From contig CAIUOG010000179.1 of the NCBI GenBank assembly GCA_903900705.1, positions 1 to 64,000 of the forward strand: a stretch of 64,000 bases of DNA, in the 5' to 3' direction. Shown in pieces: positions 34,312 through 41,822 of this stretch. The translations under genes and the position numbers were made by a program. Under the pieces are notes generated by a model, which saw only the letters and a program-made list of their open reading frames with translations, was not told where the DNA came from and searched no databases. How positions within the stretch are numbered: position 1 is the first letter of the stretch; every line of letters begins with the position of its first letter. This stretch comes from an uncultured Acidobacteriia bacterium (GTDB taxonomy: Bacteria > Acidobacteriota > Terriglobia > Bryobacterales > Bryobacteraceae).

Positions 34312-36759
34312 ATGCCCGAAAAGACATACGACCACAAAGAGATCGAACCGAAATGGCACGAACGCTGGGCCGCCGAGCCCGCGCTCTATCAGGCGGAAGA
34401 AAATTCCTCGAAGCCGAAATATTACGTGCTGGAAATGCTGCCGTATCCGTCCGGGGCGCTTCACATCGGGCACATCCGGAACTATTCGATTGGTGATGCG
34501 CTGGCGCGGTACATGTGGATGCGTGGCTACAACGTGCTGCACCCGATGGGCTGGGATGCGTTCGGGCTGCCGGCGGAAAATGCGGCCATCAAGAACAACC
34601 GTCCGCCGCGCGAGTGGACGCTCTCCAATGTGGAGAAGATGAAGACCACGCACCGGCGTTTTGCGTTCTCCTATGACTGGGACCGCGAAGTGACGACGTG
34701 CGAGCCGGACTACTATCGCTGGAACCAGTGGTTCTTCCTGCGCATGTTTGAAAAGGGCCTGGCGTACCGCAAACAGGCTCTGGTGAACTGGTGCGATCAG
34801 TGCGCCACGGTGCTGGCGAACGAGCAGGTGGTGGATGGCTGCTGCTGGCGTCACGAAGATACGCCGGTGGAGCAGCGCGCGCTGGATCAGTGGTTCCTGA
34901 AAACCACAGCCTATGCGGACGAACTGCTGAAAGACATTGCGCTGCTGGAAGGCTCCTGGCCGGACCGCGTGCTGACAATGCAGAAGAACTGGATCGGCCG
35001 CAGCGAAGGCGCGGAAGTGGATTTCGTGATCGAAGGCCATGGCCCGGTTCGCGTGTTCACGACGCGCATCGACACGATTTACGGCGCGACCTGCATGATT
35101 CTCGCGCCAGGGCATCCGCTGGTTGCGACGCTGGGCGCGGAGGCGAGGGCCGAGGCGAAGCGGATGATCGATCTGGCGGCGTCACAGGGTCCCGGGGATG
35201 TGGAGAAGGAAGGGTTCGATACCGGGCTGAAAGCGGTGAACCCCTTCAGCGGCGAACGCATTCCGGTGTGGGTGGGCAACTTTGTGCTGATGGGCTACGG
35301 CACGGGCGCGATTATGGCGGTGCCGGCGCACGATGAGCGCGATTTCGAATTCTGTAAGAAGTACGGGATCAACATCCGCCCGGTGATCAGGCCGGTGGAT
35401 GGGGCGACGCCGGACGTCGCAACCATGAAGGAAGCTTCGGGCGAGTACGGCATTGTGGAGAATTCCGGCCCGTTCAGCGGCATGCCGAGCGAAGAGGCGC
35501 GCCGCACCATGGCGGAGCACGCGGAGAAAGAGGGCTTCGGCAAAGCGGCCATCACGTTCCGGATTAAAGACTGGGGCGTTTCCCGCCAGCGCTACTGGGG
35601 CACGCCGATTCCGATGATCCATTGCCCGAAGTGCGGCGTGGCGCCGGTGCCGGACGATCAACTGCCGGTGGTGCTGCCGCGGCAGATTCAGATTACGGGC
35701 AAGGGGCGGTCGCCGCTGGATGAAGTGCCGGAGTTCGTGAACGTGAACTGCCCGAAATGCGGCGAGGCGGCGCGGCGCGAGACGGACACGATGGATACGT
35801 TTGTCGATTCCAGCTGGTATTTCTACCGCTACTGCGACGCACAGAATTCCAACGCGCCGTTCGACAAGGCGAAGATCGATTACTGGTTCCCGATTGACCA
35901 GTACATCGGCGGCGTGGAGCATGCGATTCTGCACCTGATTTATTCGCGCTTCTGGACAAAGATGATGCGGGACATCGGGCTGATTACGAACGATGAGCCG
36001 GTGCGCAAGCTGTTTACCCAGGGCATGGTGCTGGCGAACGGCATGAAGATGTCGAAGAGCAAGGGCAACGTGGTGGATGCCATCGGCGTGGCGGATTCAC
36101 ACGGCGCCGATACGGCTCGTCTGTTCGCGCTCTTCGCCGCGCCGCCGGAGCGCGACATGGACTGGACCGAGACGGGCGTGGATGGCATTTACCGCTTCCT
36201 CGGGCGCGTGTATCGTTTTGCGACGCGCAATATCGGTGCGCCGGGGGAACTCCCGGGCGGCGATGGCTCGGCGGATGCGAAGATTCTGCGCAAACTCCAT
36301 CAGGTACTGCGCAAGATCACGCAGGATTTCGATCAGCGCTGGCATTTCAACACGTCCATCGCGGCCATGATGGAGCTGGTGAACCAGGCGTATCTGGAAG
36401 AGCAGAAGATTTCGGCGGCGGCAATGGCGCAGCTGATTGAGATACTGACCTTCCTGCTGGCGCCGTTTGCTCCGTATCTGGCGCAGGAACTCTGGGAAGA
36501 GCAGGGCAGGACCGGACCAGTATTCAAGCAGCCCTGGCCGGCTTATGATGATGACCTGGCGCGGGAGACGGAAGTGGAAATTCCGGTGCAGATCAACGGC
36601 AAACTGCGCGGGCGGGTGAACGTGGCGGCGGGCCTCGACAAGGCCGGTCTGGAGGCGGCGGCGCTTTCGGATGATAAAGTGCAGGCGATGCTCGAAGGGA
36701 AAACGGTGGTGAAGGTGATTGCCGTGCCCGACAAGCTGGTCAATATTGTCATTAAATAG
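34312..36759 (+). CDS. leuS: Leucine--tRNA ligase
   Basis: Class I aminoacyl-tRNA synthetase charging tRNA-Leu, 815 residues, normal bacterial length. The HIGH signature is at 51-54 (SGALHIGHIRNY) and KMSKS at 579-583. The CP1 editing domain between them contains the conserved FTTRIDTIYGATCMILAPGH and YGTGAIMAVPAHDERD. The zinc-type CPKCG pairs (IHCPKCGV and VNCPKCGE) and LPxQYIGGVEHAILHLIYSR-like block (here PIDQYIGGVEHAILHL) are intact. The C-terminal anticodon-binding region ends VIAVPDKLVNIVIK. The next gene starts 16 bp later, so they may be cotranscribed. Confidence 0.98.
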   Translation: MPEKTYDHKEIEPKWHERWAAEPALYQAEENSSKPKYYVLEMLPYPSGALHIGHIRNYSIGDALARYMWMRGYNVLHPMGWDAFGLPAENAAIKNNRPPREWTLSNVEKMKTTHRRFAFSYDWDREVTTCEPDYYRWNQWFFLRMFEKGLAYRKQALVNWCDQCATVLANEQVVDGCCWRHEDTPVEQRALDQWFLKTTAYADELLKDIALLEGSWPDRVLTMQKNWIGRSEGAEVDFVIEGHGPVRVFTTRIDTIYGATCMILAPGHPLVATLGAEARAEAKRMIDLAASQGPGDVEKEGFDTGLKAVNPFSGERIPVWVGNFVLMGYGTGAIMAVPAHDERDFEFCKKYGINIRPVIRPVDGATPDVATMKEASGEYGIVENSGPFSGMPSEEARRTMAEHAEKEGFGKAAITFRIKDWGVSRQRYWGTPIPMIHCPKCGVAPVPDDQLPVVLPRQIQITGKGRSPLDEVPEFVNVNCPKCGEAARRETDTMDTFVDSSWYFYRYCDAQNSNAPFDKAKIDYWFPIDQYIGGVEHAILHLIYSRFWTKMMRDIGLITNDEPVRKLFTQGMVLANGMKMSKSKGNVVDAIGVADSHGADTARLFALFAAPPERDMDWTETGVDGIYRFLGRVYRFATRNIGAPGELPGGDGSADAKILRKLHQVLRKITQDFDQRWHFNTSIAAMMELVNQAYLEEQKISAAAMAQLIEILTFLLAPFAPYLAQELWEEQGRTGPVFKQPWPAYDDDLARETEVEIPVQINGKLRGRVNVAAGLDKAGLEAAALSDDKVQAMLEGKTVVKVIAVPDKLVNIVIK

Positions 36760-36774
36760 GCAGGAGTGAGGGGC

Positions 36775-38091
36775 ATGACCGAGAATCGGCGCGATGTTCT
36801 GAAGCTGGGCGCGGCGGCGTTTACGACCGCCATCTTTACGGGGAATGTGAAAGGCGCGAACGACCGGATTCGCGTCGGGTTTATCGGCGTGGGGCGGCAG
36901 GGCCAGGGAAATATGGGCTCGGCGCTGCAGCAGCCGGAGGTGGAGATCGCGACGGTTTGCGACGTCTACCAGCCCAATCTGGAGAAAGCGATTGCGCGCA
37001 GTGCGCGCGGCCCGGCAAACAAGCCGGACTCCGCACCCGCGGCGAAGGGCGTGAAGGACTTCCGCGAGGTGCTGGCCGATAAGTCGATTGACGCGGTCTG
37101 CATCGCGACGCCGGACCACTGGCACGCCTACATGACGGTGGAGGCGTGCAAGGCCGGCAAGGACGTTTACGTCGAGAAGCCGATCAGCGTGGTGGTGGAT
37201 GAGGGCCGCAAGATGGTGCAGGCGGCGCGCAAGTACAACCGCGTGGTGCAGGTGGGCACGCAGCAGCGGTCCGGCATCCACTTCCAGAAGGCGACGGCGC
37301 TGGTGAAGCAGGGCGCTATCGGGAAGGTGACGTTCTGCCGCACGTTCAACTACGGGAACGGGTCGGCGGAGGGGATCGGGAATCCGCCGGATACGGCTCC
37401 GCCGAGCGATCTTGACTGGAACATGTGGCTGGGACCGGCGCCGGAACGTGCCTTCAACAAGAACCGGTTCGGCGTGGATCCGAATGCTTTTTCGCATTTC
37501 CGGTGGTTCTGGGACTATGCGGGCGGCATGATGACGGACTGGGGTGTTCACGTTCTGGACATCGTGCAGATGGCGTTTGATGAGACGCCGCCGAAGTCGA
37601 TTACGGCGATGGGCGGGAAGTACAACATCAAAGACAACCGCGATACGCCGGACACGATGCAGGTGACGTACGAGTATCCGAACGGCATGCTGGCGACGTA
37701 TGAAAACCGCATGTTCAATGGCAATTCGCTGTTCGGAAAAACCTACGGGACCATCTTCCACGGGGACAAAGGCACGCTGTTTGTGGATCGCGCGGGCTAT
37801 ACGATCTATCCGGAAAAAGGCAGTTCACTGACCGAAACCACGGTGCTGAGTTCGAATAACCATGGCAAGGACCACTGGGCGAATTTCATCTCATGCATCA
37901 AAACGCGGCAGAAGCCCGTGGCGGATATCGAGATCGGGCACCGGTCAACGTCGACGGCGCTGCTGGGCAACGCGTCGCTGCGGAGCGGGCTGCGCATTGA
38001 CTGGAATGGCGATAAGGAGACGGCGGCGCAGGCGCAGGTGAAGCAGTATCTGGAGCGCAAGTACCGCAAGCCGTGGGAACTGAAGGTCTGA
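36775..38091 (+). CDS. Tat-type Gfo/Idh/MocA family oxidoreductase
   Basis: NAD(P)-dependent sugar or polyol oxidoreductase, 438 residues. Start at ATG 36775, preceded by GGAGTGAGG; the GTG at 36766 is less likely. The N-terminus MTENRRDVLKLGAAAFTTA is a twin-arginine-like signal. The Rossmann start is IRVGFIGVGRQGQGNMGSAL, and the catalytic EKP motif is YVEKPISVVVDEG. The C-terminal domain contains WFWDYAGGMMTDWGVHVLDI, characteristic of the exported Gfo/Idh/MocA subgroup common in Acidobacteriota and Planctomycetes. Substrate unknown; the window's Tat isomerases are candidates to act in the same periplasmic sugar chemistry. Confidence 0.92.
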   Translation: MTENRRDVLKLGAAAFTTAIFTGNVKGANDRIRVGFIGVGRQGQGNMGSALQQPEVEIATVCDVYQPNLEKAIARSARGPANKPDSAPAAKGVKDFREVLADKSIDAVCIATPDHWHAYMTVEACKAGKDVYVEKPISVVVDEGRKMVQAARKYNRVVQVGTQQRSGIHFQKATALVKQGAIGKVTFCRTFNYGNGSAEGIGNPPDTAPPSDLDWNMWLGPAPERAFNKNRFGVDPNAFSHFRWFWDYAGGMMTDWGVHVLDIVQMAFDETPPKSITAMGGKYNIKDNRDTPDTMQVTYEYPNGMLATYENRMFNGNSLFGKTYGTIFHGDKGTLFVDRAGYTIYPEKGSSLTETTVLSSNNHGKDHWANFISCIKTRQKPVADIEIGHRSTSTALLGNASLRSGLRIDWNGDKETAAQAQVKQYLERKYRKPWELKV

Positions 38092-38130
38092 TTCCGGCCG
38101 GCGCCGGATTTAACCAAAGCTTGATCTTCG

Positions 38131-38171
38131 CGAAGGGCCATCGGATCGACAATGGAGCTGATGGCCCTTCG
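38131..38171 (+). promoter_or_regulatory. 12-bp perfect inverted repeat spanning the start of the phosphoesterase gene
   Basis: CGAAGGGCCATC (38131-38142) is the exact reverse complement of GATGGCCCTTCG (38160-38171), with a 17-base loop that holds the ATG at 38152. The alternative ATG (38161) lies in the 3' arm. The stem is followed by TGTTTTA, so in RNA it could act as a terminator for the oxidoreductase gene or mask translation start of the next gene. Confidence 0.6.
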
Positions 38172-39006
38172 TGTTTTACTCGCGCTTATTCTGTCGCTGC
38201 TGCCCGCTGTGGCGGCCGACCCGTTTTTCTTCGTCCAGGCTTCTGACCCGCAGTTCGGCATGTACACGGCGAACAAGGATTTCCGTCAGGAGACGGCGAA
38301 CTGGGAGTTCGTGATTGCCAATCTGAATCGCCTGAAGCCGGCGTTTCTGGTGGTGACCGGCGATCTGACCAATCAGGCGGGCAATGCGGACCAGATTGCC
38401 GAGTATCAGCGAATCAATAAGAAGCTGGACCCGGCGGTGCATCTTTATAGCGTGGCGGGGAACCATGACGTGGAGAATGAGCCGACGCCCGCCTCGCTGG
38501 CCGCGTATCGGAAGCGGTACGGGGCGGATTACTATTCGTTCCGCGAGGGCCCGGTGTATGGAATTGTGCTGAATTCGAGCCTGTTCAAAGCGCCGCAAAA
38601 TGTACCGGATGAGGCGGCGAAGCAGGAGAAATGGCTGGCCGAAGAACTGGGCAAGGCGCGGGCCGCGGGACTGATGCCGGTGGTGTTTCAGCACATCCCG
38701 TTCTTCCTCGAAAAGGCCGACGAGCCGGATCAGTATTTCAATCTTCCGATGGAAACGCGGCGGCGGGTGCTGCAGTTACTGAAGAGCAATGGCGTGCGGT
38801 ATGTGTTCGCGGGCCACTATCACCGGAATGCGTTCGGGAAAGACGGCGAGCTTGAAATGAGCACGAGCGGGCCTTCGGGCATGCCCATCGGGCCAGACCC
38901 TTCGGGTATCCGGATTGCGGAAGTGAAGGGGACCGGCATTGAGCACAAGTATTTCGGGTTGGGGAATCTGCCGAATGTGTATCCGGTTCCGCCGGCCAAG
39001 CCCTAG
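38152..39006 (+). CDS. Exported calcineurin-like metallophosphoesterase
   Basis: Secreted or periplasmic dinuclear-metal phosphoesterase, 284 residues. Signal peptide LRVLLALILSLLPAVAA. The metal-binding motifs appear in order: FVQASDPQFG (Asp, here with Gln in place of the common His), VVTGDLTNQ, VAGNHDVENEP, VFQHIPFF and FAGHYHRNAF. The phosphoester substrate is unknown. Start is ATG 38152 or 38161; both are inside a strong inverted repeat and neither has a clear ribosome binding site. The gene may depend on its own promoter, since the hairpin could end upstream transcription. Confidence 0.92.
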   Translation: MELMALRVLLALILSLLPAVAADPFFFVQASDPQFGMYTANKDFRQETANWEFVIANLNRLKPAFLVVTGDLTNQAGNADQIAEYQRINKKLDPAVHLYSVAGNHDVENEPTPASLAAYRKRYGADYYSFREGPVYGIVLNSSLFKAPQNVPDEAAKQEKWLAEELGKARAAGLMPVVFQHIPFFLEKADEPDQYFNLPMETRRRVLQLLKSNGVRYVFAGHYHRNAFGKDGELEMSTSGPSGMPIGPDPSGIRIAEVKGTGIEHKYFGLGNLPNVYPVPPAKP

Positions 39007-39009
39007 CTT

Positions 39010-40401
39010 CTAATGCGCGATCGGCGCCTTGTTCGCCGGGATGTGCGAGAGGTACTGGTAGCCGGCGCGGCGCTTCTCAAAACTGGCTTTCGCGGCGGCT
39101 ACCTGAGCGGGGTCAGTGAAAAGATCCATCGCACTCAGCGCCAGCGTCTTCGCGGCGACGACCATGCCTTTGCGGCCAATGCCGCTGCCGGCGCAGGCCG
39201 CGGCCTGCCAGGTGTGCGGCTGAATGCCGGGCACGAAGGTCGCGGTACCGAAGGTTCCGGTGGGCACCACCCAACTGACATCGCCGGCATCCGAAGAAGC
39301 CAGGCCCGTCTCCCGCATGGGCGGCTGAATCTGCTCATGGCTGCTGAGGTCGGCGGCGATGCCCGGCAGTTTTTCCGCGAAGGCCTGTTCTTCCGGCGAA
39401 TAAGTAAAGCCGCCGACGCGGCGCAGGTTGCGGTCAAGCAGCGCGCCCAGCGCATCATTCGGCAGTTCGTTCCAGTAGCTGGAGCTGACCTCCATTTCCA
39501 TGCGGGTTTCACTGGCAAGCGCGCCGGCCTGCGCACATTTCTGAATGCGCTCCCAGATGTCATCGAGCACAGGCATGGAAGGGTTGCGCGCGGTGAGTTG
39601 CAGTTCCGCATATTCCGGCACGATGTTCGAAGCCGCGCCGCCGTTGGTGACGACGTAGTGGATGCGCGTGAAATCCGGCGTGTGCTCGCGCAGGAACTCG
39701 ACGGCGGTGGTCATGATCATCAGGCCGTCCAGCGCGGAACGCCCTTTTTCCGGCGCGATGGCGGCGTGTGAGGCTTTGCCATAGAAGCGGAATGCGCCGC
39801 TGATCATGGCGAGGGAACTGCCGAGGTTCGAAGCATTGTTATCGGCGGGGTGCCAGGTCAGCACGACGTCCACATCTTTGAAGGCGCCCGCGCGGATCAT
39901 ATAAATCTTGCCGCCACCGCCCTCTTCGGCGGGCGTGCCGTAGTAGCGAAGGGTGCCGGGGATTTTGTTCCGCTCCATCCAGCGGCGAACTTCGATGGCG
40001 GCGAAGAGGGACGCGGCGCCGAGCAGATTATGGCCGCAGGCATGGCCGGGGGCGCCGGCGGCGAGGGGTTTCCTTTCCGTGGCGACGTCCTGGGAAAGGC
40101 CCGGCAGGGCGTCGTACTCGCCCATGATGCCGATGACAGGCTGCCCGTGGCCCCAGGTGGCGGTGAAAGCGGTGGGCATGCCGCCCACGTTTTCCGCAAG
40201 GGTAAAGCCGGCGGCTTTGAGTTCACTCCGCAGCAGGGCGGCGCTTTTTGTCTCTTTAAAACCGGTTTCGGCGAAGTTCCAGATCTGGCGGGAGACGTCG
40301 CCGTAGTGGGCTGCGCCGGTATCCATATTGCGCAAAAGATCGGCTTTATCGTCCGCACGCAGGGCAAGGGTTGTCAGAAGAAGCAGCAGGATCCGGAGCA
40401 T
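39010..40401 (-). CDS. Exported M20-family amidohydrolase (AbgB-like)
   Basis: Zinc-dependent peptidase/aminoacylase-type hydrolase, 463 residues. Start at ATG 40401, giving a signal peptide (MLRILLLLLTTLALRA); the frame to 40449 adds a charged tail. Metal motifs are GIMGEYDALPG, GHACGHNLLGAA, EEGGGGKIYMI and TWHPADNNASN; the dimerisation-type domain contains GKASHAAIAPEKGRSALDG. A late SSDAGDVSWVVPTGTF completes the AbgB/p-aminobenzoyl-glutamate hydrolase-like pattern. Actual substrate unknown. It is convergent with the phosphoesterase gene, with 3 bp between stops. Confidence 0.92.
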   Translation of the reverse strand: MLRILLLLLTTLALRADDKADLLRNMDTGAAHYGDVSRQIWNFAETGFKETKSAALLRSELKAAGFTLAENVGGMPTAFTATWGHGQPVIGIMGEYDALPGLSQDVATERKPLAAGAPGHACGHNLLGAASLFAAIEVRRWMERNKIPGTLRYYGTPAEEGGGGKIYMIRAGAFKDVDVVLTWHPADNNASNLGSSLAMISGAFRFYGKASHAAIAPEKGRSALDGLMIMTTAVEFLREHTPDFTRIHYVVTNGGAASNIVPEYAELQLTARNPSMPVLDDIWERIQKCAQAGALASETRMEMEVSSSYWNELPNDALGALLDRNLRRVGGFTYSPEEQAFAEKLPGIAADLSSHEQIQPPMRETGLASSDAGDVSWVVPTGTFGTATFVPGIQPHTWQAAACAGSGIGRKGMVVAAKTLALSAMDLFTDPAQVAAAKASFEKRRAGYQYLSHIPANKAPIAH

Positions 40402-40468
40402 GCCGTCAGTATAAGATTCCGGAAATCTCCTGAGCCGTTTTCGGGGCATTTACGCAGGTGTTAGGTGA

Positions 40469-41350
40469 ATGCAGCATGAGGCGCCGGGAGTGTCGGTCGA
40501 GGTGATCCGTTCCGTGCCGCTGTTTGCGACGCTGGACGACTGGGGGGTCCGCCTGCTGCGCGAGGCGGCGGCGCCAGGGGCATTTCAGGCGGGCGAGCAG
40601 ATCTTCCGCGTGGGCGACATCGGCGACGGGATGTATTTCATTGAGCGGGGGAAAGTGCGGATCCACGCGCCGGATTCGCTGGGCCAGAACGTCACGCTTG
40701 CCGAACTGGGGCCGGGCGATTTCTTTGGCGAGATGGCGGTGCTCTCGCGGAATGCGCGGACCGCCACGGCCACGGCGGCGACGGAGGCGCGGGTGTATCG
40801 TCTGTCGCAGCCGCTGACGCTGACGATCCTGCGGCGGCATCCCGACGCCGCGCTGGAGATTGCGCGGGTCTCCGCGGCGCGCCTGGAACGAACCGACCTG
40901 CTGCTGCGCGAGCGCGTGAGCCGGAATCTGAACGACGAAGAGACGGCGCACATGACGCTCGCGGACCGGATGGCGGACCGCATCGCCGCGTTCGGCGGCA
41001 GCTGGCGTTTCATCTTCGGATCGCTGGCGCTGATTCTGCTCTGGATTGGCCTCAACACATTCCTGTTGCGGCAGAGGGCCTTCGATCCCTATCCCTACGT
41101 GCTGCTGAACCTGGTGCTGGCGGTGATCACCGGGCTGCAGGCGCCGATGATCCTGATGGCGCAGAACCGGCAGAACGAGAAGGACCGGCTGCGGGCGGAT
41201 CTCGATTACAAGCTCAATCTCAAGAACGAACTCGTTCTTTCCGAATTACTCCGGCGCTTTGACGGGCTGGAGGAAGCAGTACGCAGAAAAACCATCAGAG
41301 GAATACATCATGTCGAAAATGGACGCAGTGAAATGGACCCTGACTCGTGA
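40469..41350 (+). CDS. Cyclic nucleotide-binding domain fused to DUF1003 membrane domain
   Basis: 293-residue two-domain protein. Residues ~8-130 form a Crp-type cyclic nucleotide-binding beta-roll (FQAGEQIFRVGDIGDGMYFI, then GPGDFFGEMAVLSRNARTAT, the phosphate-binding cassette with GEMA and R). Residues ~165-260 are DUF1003: two transmembrane helices (FIFGSLALILLWIGLNTFLL and YVLLNLVLAVITGLQAPMIL) and the signature ILMAQNRQNEKDRLRADLDY. The ligand and role are unknown. It overlaps the next gene by 41 bp, so the two proteins are likely made together. Confidence 0.93.
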   Translation: MQHEAPGVSVEVIRSVPLFATLDDWGVRLLREAAAPGAFQAGEQIFRVGDIGDGMYFIERGKVRIHAPDSLGQNVTLAELGPGDFFGEMAVLSRNARTATATAATEARVYRLSQPLTLTILRRHPDAALEIARVSAARLERTDLLLRERVSRNLNDEETAHMTLADRMADRIAAFGGSWRFIFGSLALILLWIGLNTFLLRQRAFDPYPYVLLNLVLAVITGLQAPMILMAQNRQNEKDRLRADLDYKLNLKNELVLSELLRRFDGLEEAVRRKTIRGIHHVENGRSEMDPDS

Positions 41351-41786
41351 CTGGGGTTTCGAATCGATGCCGGAAGCGCCGGACTGGGAGATCTTTGCGA
41401 AATCCCTGCTGACGTGCGCGAGTGGCGACGGAGTGCTGGCGGACTCCGAACGGCAGTGGGTGGTGGGCTTTGCTTCGGCCTACGGCGCGCCCGAAGAGTT
41501 TGTGGATATGCTTCGCGCCTGGCAGCCGGATGGCGTGGTGAAAGAACGCCTGGAGAGCCGGGAGACGGGGCGGAAATCGCGCCGGAGCCTGCTCTATCTG
41601 GCGATTCACGCCTGCTCCGCCGATGGCGAGTACCATCCCGGGGAACAGGCGGCGGTTCGGGCCGTGGCGGCGCAGCTGGAGATTGGGGAAGATGTGGTGT
41701 CTCAGATTGAGGCGGTGGTGGCGGAGGAAGCGGCGCTGAAGGCGAAGCGGCTGCAACTGCTGTACGACGAAGGCGCGCCGTTTTAA
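41310..41786 (+). CDS. TerB-like protein
   Basis: 158-residue soluble protein resembling the TerB/DjlA-type all-helical, metal-binding domain. Start at ATG 41310, preceded by GAGG; the frame start at 41259 is inside the upstream gene. TerB-like features are a pair of acidic turns: LTCASGDGVLADSERQWV and then, after a helix, IHACSADGEYHPGEQAAVRA, each with D-G and E residues suited to cation binding. The C-terminus is a long charged helix. It overlaps the 3' end of the cNMP/DUF1003 gene, suggesting a shared stress-sensing function. Tellurite resistance as such cannot be inferred. Confidence 0.75.
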   Translation: MSKMDAVKWTLTRDWGFESMPEAPDWEIFAKSLLTCASGDGVLADSERQWVVGFASAYGAPEEFVDMLRAWQPDGVVKERLESRETGRKSRRSLLYLAIHACSADGEYHPGEQAAVRAVAAQLEIGEDVVSQIEAVVAEEAALKAKRLQLLYDEGAPF

Positions 41787-41822
41787 CCCGGCAACGCTTG
41801 AATTGCGCGATTATGGGAGTTT

